Below, piece by piece: positions 16,138 through 24,288 of a stretch of 25,857 nt of DNA. The stretch is from a virus. How positions within the stretch are numbered: the first letter of the stretch is position 1; every line of letters begins with the position of its first letter. The position numbers and the translations under genes were made by a program. The stretch spans positions 1 to 25,857 of IMG/VR virus record IMGVR_UViG_3300009163_000160. One strand, written 5' to 3'. The notes beneath the pieces were generated by a model that did not search any database, had not been told where the DNA came from, and saw nothing but the letters and a program-made list of their open reading frames with translations.

Positions 16138-16947
16138 ATGTCTTCAGTAAACGCACCAAATTCAAGAGAAACGCTTATAGAACATGCTCTTCGTGCTCTC
16201 GGGCATCCCGTAATCCAAATAAATGTAGATCAGCAACAATGCGAGGATCGTCTTGATGAAGCATTGCAATATTTTACCACCAGACACTATGATGGTGTTA
16301 TAAAAATGTTTTTCAAGTATCAAGTAACTCAGACGGATCTGGATCGCGGGTTTATAAATGTTTCGGATATTCAAAACCCAGCTAGCGATCCCAATGGACC
16401 CGATGGCACTAATATTGTGTCTGTTGTTAAGATATTCAGATTCGGCACTCTTTCTGGTGTTAATATGTTTGATGTCAGATATCAGTTGGCATTGACCGAT
16501 TACTTTGGAATCAATCGTGGGTTGAACGGAAGTTCATCAACTCCTCTTGCTGGGTATCAAGCGACTATGTCTTACATCAGTCTTCTTGAACAATTTTTTA
16601 GTCCAGAGAAGTCATTAAGATTCAATAAAGTAACAAATAAAATCTATGTGGATGCTTTTAGTCAAGATATAGATGCTGGTGGATATTTAATAATTGAATC
16701 ATATGCAGAACTAGACCCAGATGTGTATACTAAAATTTATGATGATCGCATGGTGAAGAAGTATGTCATTGCTTTGATTAAAAAGCAATGGGGTGCAAAC
16801 ATGTTGAAGTATGATGGTGTTCAACTTCCAGGCGGCATCACTTTCAAGGGACAACAGATATATCAGGATGCCATGGCAGAGATTGTTGCGATAGAACAAG
16901 AGTTTGAAAGATCATACGAACTACCGATAGATTTCATGATTGGATAA
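16138..16947 (+). CDS. gp13: Neck / head-completion protein gp13
   Basis: A 269-residue protein. The N-terminal pattern HALRALGHPVIQINVDQQQC followed by EDRLDEALQYFTTRHYDGV is the hallmark of T4-like gp13 neck proteins in marine phages ('LRRLG.PVI.INVD...DR.DEA...Y'). T4 gp13 is 309 residues, so this is slightly short. gp13 joins gp14 to seal the filled head and make the tail-docking site. The gene is followed three bases later by gp14, as in T4, and opens the operon-like run to gp17. Its ribosome-binding site lies in a hairpin arm overlapping a late promoter, so expression is probably late and tied to that promoter. The C-terminus (IVAIEQEFERSYELPIDFMIG) is also typical. The gp13 and gp14 labels follow the T4 order. 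Confidence 0.87.
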   Translation: MSSVNAPNSRETLIEHALRALGHPVIQINVDQQQCEDRLDEALQYFTTRHYDGVIKMFFKYQVTQTDLDRGFINVSDIQNPASDPNGPDGTNIVSVVKIFRFGTLSGVNMFDVRYQLALTDYFGINRGLNGSSSTPLAGYQATMSYISLLEQFFSPEKSLRFNKVTNKIYVDAFSQDIDAGGYLIIESYAELDPDVYTKIYDDRMVKKYVIALIKKQWGANMLKYDGVQLPGGITFKGQQIYQDAMAEIVAIEQEFERSYELPIDFMIG

Positions 16948-16950
16948 AAA

Positions 16951-17874
16951 ATGGCAACAAATCCATATTTCAACGAATATATCGGAGAACAAGATCTACT
17001 CATTGACTTGACGGTTGAAACCATCAAGGCTACGGGTAGAGATATGATTTATATACCTAGAGAATATGTCAATAAAGATGTTATCTTTGGAGAGGATGTG
17101 CTATCGCAATTTAAGGACTCTTATACAATTGAAATGTACATTCAGTCTGTTACATCTTTCGGTGGACAGATGAACATCATCAATAAATTTGGTATCAACA
17201 TTACTGATAAAGTAACTCTACAAGTAGCAAAAAGAAGATTTGATGAAGAAGTGGTTGCTAGAGACTCAACCATCACACATCCACGCGAAGGCGATTTAAT
17301 CTATTTTCCATTCAATAAAAGTTTGTTTGAAATAAATTATGTTGAAGATAAAATGCCATTTTTCCAATTTGGAATTCTGACAACCTATACACTCACATGC
17401 GAACTCTTCACTTATTCTTATGAAACAATAAACACTGGTATTGCTACTGTAGATGAAGTAGAAGAAAAGAGAAAATACAATATGTACGAATTCCAAATTT
17501 CAGGAGCTCCAATTACGGGATCTATAGTATTTAAACGAGGAGATACTGTTTATCAAGTTTATGGAGTAACTGGTGCTGGAGTCACATACTCTAATGCTAC
17601 AGCGGAAGCAACACTTGTTGAAATTACAGGAGCATATGCGTATATGAAAGGTATAAGTGGAATATTTGCAACAGGTCCAAGTGGTATACAATCTGTCAAG
17701 AATACAACTACAGGAACAGAATATTACCTACTGAATTACAATACAACAAATGTGAATCTTTCAGTTGACCCAATTGCTGGAGTTAATGAGATTGAAAATG
17801 ATATCTACGCAGAAGCAGCGGACAACGAACTTAATTTTAGCAGAGATAATCCATTCTCAGAGGAATGCTCATAA
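16951..17874 (+). CDS. gp14: Neck protein gp14
   Basis: A 307-residue protein (T4 gp14 is 256). Diagnostic segments of the family are visible: TNPYFNEYIGEQDLLIDLTV at the start, then GRDMIYIPREYVNKDVIFGE (residues about 29-48), KFGINITDKVTLQVAKRRF, PREGDLIYFPFNKSLFEI (about 111-128) and YTLTCELFTYSYETINTGI. It joins the head-tail connector with gp13 and receives the tail. About 70 extra residues after 190 (GAPITGSIVFKRGDTVYQVY onward) form a beta-rich insert not in the short T4 protein, before a conventional acidic end with DNPFSEE. It begins three bases after gp13, and its TAA overlaps the gp15 start (TAATG). Confidence 0.92.
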   Translation: MATNPYFNEYIGEQDLLIDLTVETIKATGRDMIYIPREYVNKDVIFGEDVLSQFKDSYTIEMYIQSVTSFGGQMNIINKFGINITDKVTLQVAKRRFDEEVVARDSTITHPREGDLIYFPFNKSLFEINYVEDKMPFFQFGILTTYTLTCELFTYSYETINTGIATVDEVEEKRKYNMYEFQISGAPITGSIVFKRGDTVYQVYGVTGAGVTYSNATAEATLVEITGAYAYMKGISGIFATGPSGIQSVKNTTTGTEYYLLNYNTTNVNLSVDPIAGVNEIENDIYAEAADNELNFSRDNPFSEECS

Positions 17875-18623
17875 TGTTTAAGGTAGGTCAATCATATTAT
17901 AATGAATCCATTAGAAAGGTAGTTTTAACCTTTGGTTCTATATTTGAATCTGTGTATATTACTCGTTATAATGTAGATGGTACAGAAAAAGAAAAAATAC
18001 GAGTTCCTTTGAGTTATGGAAGCAAGGAAAAATTCTTCTGGAGACTGTCGCAAGAGAGCAGTCTGTCAAAGAATAGTAGAGTTGAAATTGTTCTTCCAAA
18101 AATGGGATTTGAAATTACAACATTGATTTATGATCCAAGTAGAAAATTAAATAGAACTTTACAACGAACAAATATTGTTGATGGAAGTGTTTTGAAAGCA
18201 TATGCTGAAGTTCCTTATATTATAAATTTTGCTCTCTATGTTTTTACCAGAAACATGGATGATATGTTACAAGTCATTGAACAAATAGTTCCATATTTTG
18301 CTCCAGACTACACAGTAACTGTAAAGATGAATAATTTGAATGAAACTGTTGATATTCCATTCGTATTAAATAGTGTAAATATAGATGAAAATTATGAAGG
18401 AACTTTTGATACAAGACGATCTCTTATAAGTTCATTTGATTTTTCAGCAAAAACTTACATCTACCCAAATATTTGTGGTGGAACTGGTGGACTGATCTTG
18501 AGAACTGATATAAACATGTATGATGGTGAAGAAGTTGCTGGAAGTGAATACTGGGGTGATGTTGGATATACTGGTGATTATATTACAGGTTCAAGTACTG
18601 CTGTGCCTGGAGAGTGGCCATGA
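17874..18623 (+). CDS. gp15: Tail sheath stabiliser / tail terminator gp15
   Basis: The start chosen is the ATG at 17874, in a TAATG overlap with gp14 and nine bases after AGAGGA. An in-frame ATG at 17865 would place that site almost against the start. The 249-residue product then begins MFKVGQSYYNESIRKVV, matching T4 gp15 (272 residues, MFGYFYNSSFRRY). The segment KIRVPLSYGSKEKFFWRL (residues about 40-57) corresponds to the conserved IRVPITYASKEHF of gp15, and VEIVLPKMGFEI to its next conserved strand. gp15 forms a ring at the head-proximal end of the tail, stopping tube and sheath growth and binding the neck. A Gly/Thr-rich tail ends the protein. Its TGA overlaps the gp16 start (ATGA). Confidence 0.93.
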   Translation: MFKVGQSYYNESIRKVVLTFGSIFESVYITRYNVDGTEKEKIRVPLSYGSKEKFFWRLSQESSLSKNSRVEIVLPKMGFEITTLIYDPSRKLNRTLQRTNIVDGSVLKAYAEVPYIINFALYVFTRNMDDMLQVIEQIVPYFAPDYTVTVKMNNLNETVDIPFVLNSVNIDENYEGTFDTRRSLISSFDFSAKTYIYPNICGGTGGLILRTDINMYDGEEVAGSEYWGDVGYTGDYITGSSTAVPGEWP

Positions 18624-19096
18624 GTGACGAAAAACTAACAGCAGAAGAAAAGTTATCTGAGGTTCTGGACATAGAAATTTTGCCCAAGGAAGAACCAAAG
18701 ACTATAGTTCAATCTGAAATCTTCATAAAAGAAGTAAAGATAAAACGAAAAGACCAAGTGCGACAGGATTATGATTCTGCTCGTAAAAATATGAAAGAAC
18801 TCATAAATCGTGGATTTGAAGCTCTAGATGGAGTTATGAGGGTAGCAGAGGCGGGCGATTCTCCTAGAGCATATGAGGTCGCCTCTATTCTTATGAAAAC
18901 TGTAAGTGAGATTAACACCGATCTAATGGGTATTCACAAAACTACTGCGGAAGCATTAGGCGTAAATAAAGTCGTAAAGACCACCACAAATAATTCAATA
19001 TTTGTTGGATCTACTCGCGATCTTCAAAATATTATTAATCAGTCTCGTAGTCAATTGAAGGCGATACCAACCGAAGAAGTGGAATATGACAGCTAA
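18620..19096 (+). CDS. gp16: Small terminase subunit gp16
   Basis: The start is the ATG at 18620, overlapping the gp15 stop (ATGA), with GGAGAG ahead of it; a GTG at 18614 in frame is less likely. The product is 158 residues (T4 gp16 is 164). After an acidic N-terminal region comes the family's central helical hairpin: VRQDYDSARKNMKELINRGF, then VAEAGDSPRAYEVASILMK and the helix SEINTDLMGIHKTTAEALG (residues about 50-115). This is the oligomerising coiled-coil core with the 'DSPR..EV...LM' signature shared with T4 gp16. The subunit recognises concatemeric DNA and regulates the large terminase. Its end overlaps the gp17 start by 11 bases, so the two subunits are translationally coupled. Confidence 0.92.
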   Translation: MSDEKLTAEEKLSEVLDIEILPKEEPKTIVQSEIFIKEVKIKRKDQVRQDYDSARKNMKELINRGFEALDGVMRVAEAGDSPRAYEVASILMKTVSEINTDLMGIHKTTAEALGVNKVVKTTTNNSIFVGSTRDLQNIINQSRSQLKAIPTEEVEYDS

Positions 19097-20813
19097 AAAA
19101 GATGGTTATCTTGGTAATCCAAATTTAAAACCCGTAGGTGTGCAACAACAATTCACACCAAATCAGGTAAAAGAATATATTAAGTGTGCAGCAGAACCTG
19201 CCTACTTTGTGGAAAAATATGTAAAGATTGTAGCAGTAGATAAGGGTCTTGTTCCTTTTGCAATGTATAACTTTCAGAAAGACCTTATTGATATACTACA
19301 TCATAATAGATTCGTAATAGGAAAGTTACCTCGTCAGGTAGGTAAGACTACCACCGTAGGTGCTTACCTTTTACATTATGTTCTATTCAATCAAAATATG
19401 AATGTTGCAATTCTTGCAAACAAACAATCTACTGCCATTGAAATTTTAGGCAGAATTAAGATGGCATATGAATATTTGCCTAAGTGGTTGCAGCAAGGCG
19501 TAATTGAATGGAATAAGGGTTCTATTGTTCTGGAAAACGGATCAAAGATTCTAGCAAGTGCCACCTCTTCGTCTGCAATCCGTGGCGGTTCATTTAATTG
19601 CATCCTGCTCGACGAATTTGCCCACATTCCTACCCAAATTGCTGAAGAGTTCTTCACCTCAGTGTATCCAACCATCACTTCTGGTCAATCTACCAAGATG
19701 TTCATCATCTCCACCCCAAACGGTCTTAATATGTTTTATTATTACTGGAAGGGTGCTATAAACAATCAAAATGGTTATGTGCCATTTGAAGTTCATTGGA
19801 GTCAGGTTCCAAAATATCCAGGTGGTCCACTCAGAGATGATAAGTGGAAAGAGGATATGATAATCAAGACTTCCGAGAAACAGTTTGAACAAGAGTTCGA
19901 ATGTGACTTCTTGGGCAGTTCCAATACTTTGATATCATCTGCTAAATTACACACTTTGGTATATAACAAACCAATTTTAAGAACCAAAGATGGAATGTGT
20001 GTATATCAGGAACCACAGAGAAAAGACCCCGATGTGGAAAAATCTCAGGATCATCTTTATTTTATAACTGCCGATGTCGCAGAAGGTCAAGGCAAAGACT
20101 ATACCGCTATGACCGTAATAGATGTAACTGAATTCCCATACAGGGTAATTGCCACCTATAAAAACAATACAGTATCACCCCTTCTATTCGCATCAGTTCT
20201 TAGAACAGTTGCCAAGAAGTATAATAACGCATATGTTCTAGTTGAGATTAATAGCATAGGCACGGAAGTTGCCAATATATTACACACCGATCTAGAATAT
20301 GAAAATATAGTTAAAACCACCATGATGGGTAGAAAGGGTCAAATTATTACAGAGGGATTTGGTCCTGGAAAAAAGATACAGATGGGTGTTAAAACTTCAG
20401 TATTGACTAAAAAGGTTGGATGTCAAGTACTAAAGAACATGATTGAAGAAGATAAACTCATTGTTGAAGATGCCGACATTATCTCAGAATTTACAACATT
20501 TATCTCCAAAAAACAAAGTTTTGGAGCAGATGAAGGACATAATGACGACTTAGTGATGTGTTTAGTTTTATTTTCATGGGCGACTCGTCAACAGTATTTC
20601 AAGAATTTGACCGATATGGATGTTAGACTTGCGATGTATCAGCAAGATATTGAGAAAATTGAAGAAGATATGTTACCTTTTGGTTATTTTCTTGACGGAA
20701 TCGAAGATTTTGAAGATGAGGCAGAAGACAAAAAATGGGGTATGTCTTCAGAAAATTGGCTTATAACAGATAAAAAAAATTATAACTTGCCATGGGATTC
20801 GTATAAAAAATAG
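19086..20813 (+). CDS. gp17: Large terminase gp17 (packaging ATPase and nuclease)
   Basis: A 575-residue motor protein (T4 gp17 is 610). ATPase domain: Walker A LPRQVGKTT (residues about 81-89), Walker B CILLDEFA (172-179, D176 and catalytic E177) and the coupling motif IISTPNG (about 207-213). Nuclease domain with an RNase H-like fold: ITADVAEG with D330, LVEINSIGTE with E388, and GHNDDLVM with D487/D488, corresponding to T4 D401, E458 and D542. All key residues are present, so it should be active. It docks on the gp20 portal, pumps DNA with ATP and cuts when the head is full. No intein or intron interrupts it. A late promoter and a 74-base gap separate it from gp18. Confidence 0.98.
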   Translation: MTAKKDGYLGNPNLKPVGVQQQFTPNQVKEYIKCAAEPAYFVEKYVKIVAVDKGLVPFAMYNFQKDLIDILHHNRFVIGKLPRQVGKTTTVGAYLLHYVLFNQNMNVAILANKQSTAIEILGRIKMAYEYLPKWLQQGVIEWNKGSIVLENGSKILASATSSSAIRGGSFNCILLDEFAHIPTQIAEEFFTSVYPTITSGQSTKMFIISTPNGLNMFYYYWKGAINNQNGYVPFEVHWSQVPKYPGGPLRDDKWKEDMIIKTSEKQFEQEFECDFLGSSNTLISSAKLHTLVYNKPILRTKDGMCVYQEPQRKDPDVEKSQDHLYFITADVAEGQGKDYTAMTVIDVTEFPYRVIATYKNNTVSPLLFASVLRTVAKKYNNAYVLVEINSIGTEVANILHTDLEYENIVKTTMMGRKGQIITEGFGPGKKIQMGVKTSVLTKKVGCQVLKNMIEEDKLIVEDADIISEFTTFISKKQSFGADEGHNDDLVMCLVLFSWATRQQYFKNLTDMDVRLAMYQQDIEKIEEDMLPFGYFLDGIEDFEDEAEDKKWGMSSENWLITDKKNYNLPWDSYKK

Positions 20814-20853
20814 TTTAGGGCATTTAAAATATTAAAAGTAGAATTTAACTACA

Positions 20854-20861
20854 TATAAATA
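20854..20861 (+). promoter_or_regulatory. T4-type late promoter TATAAATA before the sheath gene
   Basis: An exact late consensus in the 74-base gap between gp17 and gp18, the largest gap in the window. The predicted start near 20867 leaves a short leader with AAGGAGAG at 20874-20881, six bases before the ATG. The rest of the gap is AT-rich without a convincing terminator. Confidence 0.88.
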
Positions 20862-20887
20862 GCAACTTAAACCAAGGAGAGAAGAAC

Positions 20888-22099
20888 ATGCCAAGACCAA
20901 ATATAAGTTTTAGAGTAAATGATGAATCTATGGTGGTTCCGATCACTGAAGGATTTTCCACAACTATTGGTGCTGTATACAACCCAACACTCAGTATGAA
21001 ATCGTTAGCAGGAAACACAAATGAAAGAGATCTAGGATACTATTTAGTACCTAATATTTCTGACTGGTATGGTCGGTTAACTGACTTTATCATCAGAACA
21101 GACGGTGGACTTTCAGCATCATCAGGAATCACATTTTATAGTCCTGGATATTGTGCTTCCACTTATCTAAATGGATTATATGCTGGCACTGGAATTTGTG
21201 GAGGATTCTCTGCGGAATGGTGGGCAATAAACAACTTTCTTCAATACGGATCAGCCTGCTATGTTGGATTCGGAAATGGATTGGCAGGAGTAACAGCATT
21301 CTATAATATAGGATTTGATGTTATGTTTCAAGGAGCACCAGGAGGACTTTATCCAACAGCAGTGACAACTGTAATTGATGTTAAGTCTAGCACAGATCAA
21401 CCAGCAATTGGTGTTCTTGGCCTAACTTCTTCTGCTAACGCATTTACTACAGCTCCAACTAAACCAGCAACAAATAAAGATTACACCATAGTCTATGGTG
21501 AAAAATTACATTTAGACACTACAGGGTTGTATACAATTGAAACTTCGCTTGCTCCAGATGTTGCTGGGTGTATAGTTCGCACAGATAGAGATTTTTATCC
21601 ATGGTTCTCACCAGCTGGTGCTAGAAGAGGAAGAATCCTCAATGTTCTTCGTTTAAAGAGAGCACTTTCTCCAATTGAACAAGATATTCTCTACGATGCT
21701 GGAATTAATCCAGTTGTAACTTTTGCGGGAGAAGGAACAATTCTCTTTGGAGATAAGACAGGAGAACCTGCAACATCTTCGCTGTCGAGAATAAATGTTT
21801 CAAGACTGTACATGTACATCAAAAAGGCACTAGCACCAGTTGCTCGCTCTATACTTTTTGAGCAAAATGATGCTGTAACTCGCTCTGGGTTTAAGATTGC
21901 TGCCGAAGGATTCTTAGATAGAATTGTTGGACAACGAGGTATTACAGAGTATAGAGTAATTTGTGATCAGTCCAACAACACACCAGCAGTAGTTCAAGCA
22001 AATTACTTTGTTGCTGATATTTTAGTTAAACCAATTACTTCTATTAATTATGTCAGAATAACCCTAACAAATAAAGATCTGTCAGCAGTATTACCATAA
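20888..22099 (+). CDS. gp18: Contractile tail sheath protein gp18, short form
   Basis: At 403 residues it is much shorter than T4 gp18 (659). The C-terminal part is unmistakable: SRINVSRLYMYIKKALAPVA, ILFEQNDAVTRSGF, VGQRGITEYRVICDQSNNTP and VADILVKPITSINYVRITL (residues about 300-395). This is the conserved core that wraps the tube and exchanges strands with neighbouring subunits. Near the N-terminus, 'NNFLQYGSACYVGFG' matches the 'MNFLQYGNDLRVVRA' region of T4 gp18, so both conserved ends are present and the missing part is the outward-facing middle. It contracts to drive the gp19 tube into the host. A strong ribosome-binding site and its own late promoter fit high expression. gp19 follows directly. 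Confidence 0.93.
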   Translation: MPRPNISFRVNDESMVVPITEGFSTTIGAVYNPTLSMKSLAGNTNERDLGYYLVPNISDWYGRLTDFIIRTDGGLSASSGITFYSPGYCASTYLNGLYAGTGICGGFSAEWWAINNFLQYGSACYVGFGNGLAGVTAFYNIGFDVMFQGAPGGLYPTAVTTVIDVKSSTDQPAIGVLGLTSSANAFTTAPTKPATNKDYTIVYGEKLHLDTTGLYTIETSLAPDVAGCIVRTDRDFYPWFSPAGARRGRILNVLRLKRALSPIEQDILYDAGINPVVTFAGEGTILFGDKTGEPATSSLSRINVSRLYMYIKKALAPVARSILFEQNDAVTRSGFKIAAEGFLDRIVGQRGITEYRVICDQSNNTPAVVQANYFVADILVKPITSINYVRITLTNKDLSAVLP

Positions 22100-22102
22100 A
22101 TA
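22095..22102 (+). promoter_or_regulatory. Possible late promoter variant CATAAATA before the tube gene
   Basis: One mismatch from the late consensus, overlapping the gp18 stop codon and 19 bases before the gp19 ATG. This is the same spacing as the exact promoters at 427 and 16111, and would give a start near 22108, just at AGAGG. It could be chance, since the stop codon supplies part of it. Confidence 0.45.
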
Positions 22103-22121
22103 GAAAAAGAGGTAAATTAGA

Positions 22122-22676
22122 ATGGCAAGTTTAAACGAATTCAGAAGTAACTTTTTTGGTGTAAGACCAAATCGTTTTATGGTCCAAGCGAATTGGCCAT
22201 CGGGGGTTCCATCACCTCCAAATGTTAATGACCTCTTCATTTATGTTAAAGGTGCGGATTTACCAGGTTCTACCATAGGAACCATAAATGTCGCTTGGCA
22301 AGGCAGAGTAATTAAGTTCTCAGGTGAACGAAATTATTCCGATTGGGTTATAAATGTTTACGATTCCAATGTGCCAACAAAGGATCTAAGAACGGGATTT
22401 GAGCGTTGGATGGAAGTAATGGATGGTAGAAATACTCACCAAATTAATTATAACTTGGTAAGTGACTGGATCATTCGTTATAGCGATGTAACAATTGGTG
22501 AACAATCTACTCCGTCAAACACTCAAAGTCCAAATAATTTTAATAAAGCAGTTAAATTGAAGAATTGTTTCCCAACAGATATTGGTCCAATTACATTGAA
22601 CTATGATGTTGCCGATACATTCAGTGAATTTACAGTACAACTTGCGTATGATTATTGGGAACCAGTGGATTCGTGA
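22122..22676 (+). CDS. gp19: Tail tube protein gp19
   Basis: A 184-residue protein (T4 gp19 is 163) with the full family pattern: NEFRSNFFGVRPNRFMVQAN at the start, LFIYVKGADLPGSTIG (residues about 38-53), IKFSGERNYSDWVINVYDS (about 68-86), then RTGFERWMEV and a closing KNCFPTDIGPITLNYDVAD with FSEFTVQLAYDYWEP. It assembles hexameric rings stacked on the baseplate, making the conduit for DNA beneath gp18. The ribosome-binding site AGAGG lies nine bases upstream. It is followed after 17 bases by the portal gene, with AAGGA in the gap, in the T4 order 18-19-20. Confidence 0.96.
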   Translation: MASLNEFRSNFFGVRPNRFMVQANWPSGVPSPPNVNDLFIYVKGADLPGSTIGTINVAWQGRVIKFSGERNYSDWVINVYDSNVPTKDLRTGFERWMEVMDGRNTHQINYNLVSDWIIRYSDVTIGEQSTPSNTQSPNNFNKAVKLKNCFPTDIGPITLNYDVADTFSEFTVQLAYDYWEPVDS

Positions 22677-22693
22677 TTTATAAGGATTAATAA

Positions 22694-24262
22694 ATGGCAT
22701 TTGATATTTTTGGTTTTTCTTTTGGCAGAAAAGATGAGGGATTATTCCCAGATGGTGGGTTGACGGGTTCATCTCCGTCAACCCTATCTTTTACTGCACC
22801 TGAAAATTATGATGGAACGCAAGTACTTGAAACAGGTGGATTTATGTCCTCTGTTTATGACTTTGGCGGTTCTTTCATAGATGAAAATTCTTTGGTACGG
22901 CAATACCGTGGTATGTCGCTTTATCCAGAAGTTGATATGGCAATTGAAGATATAGTAACTCAAGCAATAACTTATGATAAGCAAAACATATCACTTAGAT
23001 TAGATTTGAACAATACTGAATTGTCTGATAATATTAAATCCAAGATTAATTTAGAATTTATCAATATTTTGAAACTGTTAGATTTTAAGAACAGAGGATA
23101 TGATATTTTTAGAAGATGGTATGTGGATGGACGAGTATATTTTCAAAATATTATTGATATGGAACATCCAGAAAAAGGCATCCTTGAACTTAGAGCAATA
23201 GATCCTATAAAGATCAGAAAAATCAGAAAAGTTCAAAAGGAAATAAAAAGAGTAAACAATACTACTGTTCCTATTGTTAAGAAAGTGGAAGAATATTTTG
23301 TATATACTGATTTTGAAATGAGTTCTGTAGCAACTTCAGCAACATCAAATGTTGGTGTTAAGATTGAAGTTGATGCAATCACATACGCACATTCAGGATT
23401 GGTTGACCAGACCTCTAAGAGAATCGTAGGATTCTTACACAAGGCAATTCGTCCATTGAACATGCTTCGTCAGACCGAAGATGCGATGGTCGTATATCGC
23501 CTCGCTCGCGCTCCAGAGCGTAGAGTGTTTTATATTGATGTAGGAAATCTGCCTAAACAAAAGGCAGAAGAATACATTAAGACTCTGATGACTCGCTATC
23601 GTAATAAACTTACATACGATTCTGCTACAGGAGACATCAAGGATCAAAAAAACCATATGTCAATGTTAGAAGACTATTGGTTGCCTCGTAGAGAAGGTGG
23701 TAAGGGAACTGAGATTCAGACTCTTCCAGGTGGACAAAATCTTGGAGCAATGGAAGATGTTGAATATCTTCTGCGTAAGGTATACCGAGCACTCAATGTT
23801 CCACTGACCCGAATGGAAGTTCAAAGCGGATTCAATCTTGGTCGCAGCAGCGAAATCACAAGAGATGAAGTTAAATTCTATAAGTTCATAGAGCGTCTTC
23901 AGAATAAATTTAGCAATATGTTCATAGACATTCTCAAGAAGCAATGTATTCTTCGTGGAATTCTAACTCCAGAAGATTGGAAGAATATATATCAAGATAT
24001 CAACATAGTTTATAGCAAGGATTCATATTTTACCGAACTCAAGGAAAATGAAATTCTTAATGAACGAGTTAATATGTTGAATGTCCTTGGAAATTATAAT
24101 GGCATGTTCTTCTCAACGAATTATATTAGAAGAAACATTCTAAAGCAGACAGATGAAGAAATAGCAAAAATGGATATAGAAATTGAACAGGATAGACAAA
24201 AGCAGTTACAACAACAACTACAAATGCAGCAAATGGGTCTGGACCCACAGCAAGAAAAATAA
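22694..24262 (+). CDS. gp20: Portal vertex protein gp20
   Basis: A 522-residue protein, essentially the T4 length (524). Recognisable portal segments include YRGMSLYPEVDMAIEDIV (residues about 69-86), RRWYVDGRVYFQNIID (about 141-156), LRAIDPIKIRKIRKV, AIRPLNMLRQTEDAMVVYRL (about 252-271), APERRVFYIDVGNLPKQKAE and then the wing/stem region with YRNKLTYDSATGDIKDQKNH and MLEDYWLPRREGGKGTEI. Next come QSGFNLGRSSEITRDEVKFY and a Gln-rich C-terminus. The dodecameric portal nucleates the prohead, docks the gp17 motor and later binds gp13/gp14. A stretch near 23450-23560 is visibly richer in G+C than its surroundings, as expected of a strongly conserved core gene. Confidence 0.97.
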   Translation: MAFDIFGFSFGRKDEGLFPDGGLTGSSPSTLSFTAPENYDGTQVLETGGFMSSVYDFGGSFIDENSLVRQYRGMSLYPEVDMAIEDIVTQAITYDKQNISLRLDLNNTELSDNIKSKINLEFINILKLLDFKNRGYDIFRRWYVDGRVYFQNIIDMEHPEKGILELRAIDPIKIRKIRKVQKEIKRVNNTTVPIVKKVEEYFVYTDFEMSSVATSATSNVGVKIEVDAITYAHSGLVDQTSKRIVGFLHKAIRPLNMLRQTEDAMVVYRLARAPERRVFYIDVGNLPKQKAEEYIKTLMTRYRNKLTYDSATGDIKDQKNHMSMLEDYWLPRREGGKGTEIQTLPGGQNLGAMEDVEYLLRKVYRALNVPLTRMEVQSGFNLGRSSEITRDEVKFYKFIERLQNKFSNMFIDILKKQCILRGILTPEDWKNIYQDINIVYSKDSYFTELKENEILNERVNMLNVLGNYNGMFFSTNYIRRNILKQTDEEIAKMDIEIEQDRQKQLQQQLQMQQMGLDPQQEK

Positions 24263-24288
24263 AATAATATATAAATTAGGAGAACCCC

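Noticed and set aside
14002-16151. Identical start context TAATGTCTTCAGTA at 14002 and 16136
   Set aside because: Only 14 bases match and the proteins differ at once after MSSV, so coincidence or a favoured start context is more likely than a functional repeat.
24270-24277. TATAAATT as a late promoter for the gp67-like gene
   Set aside because: It is one base off consensus and so close to the ATG that transcription would start within or after the AGGAGA ribosome-binding site.
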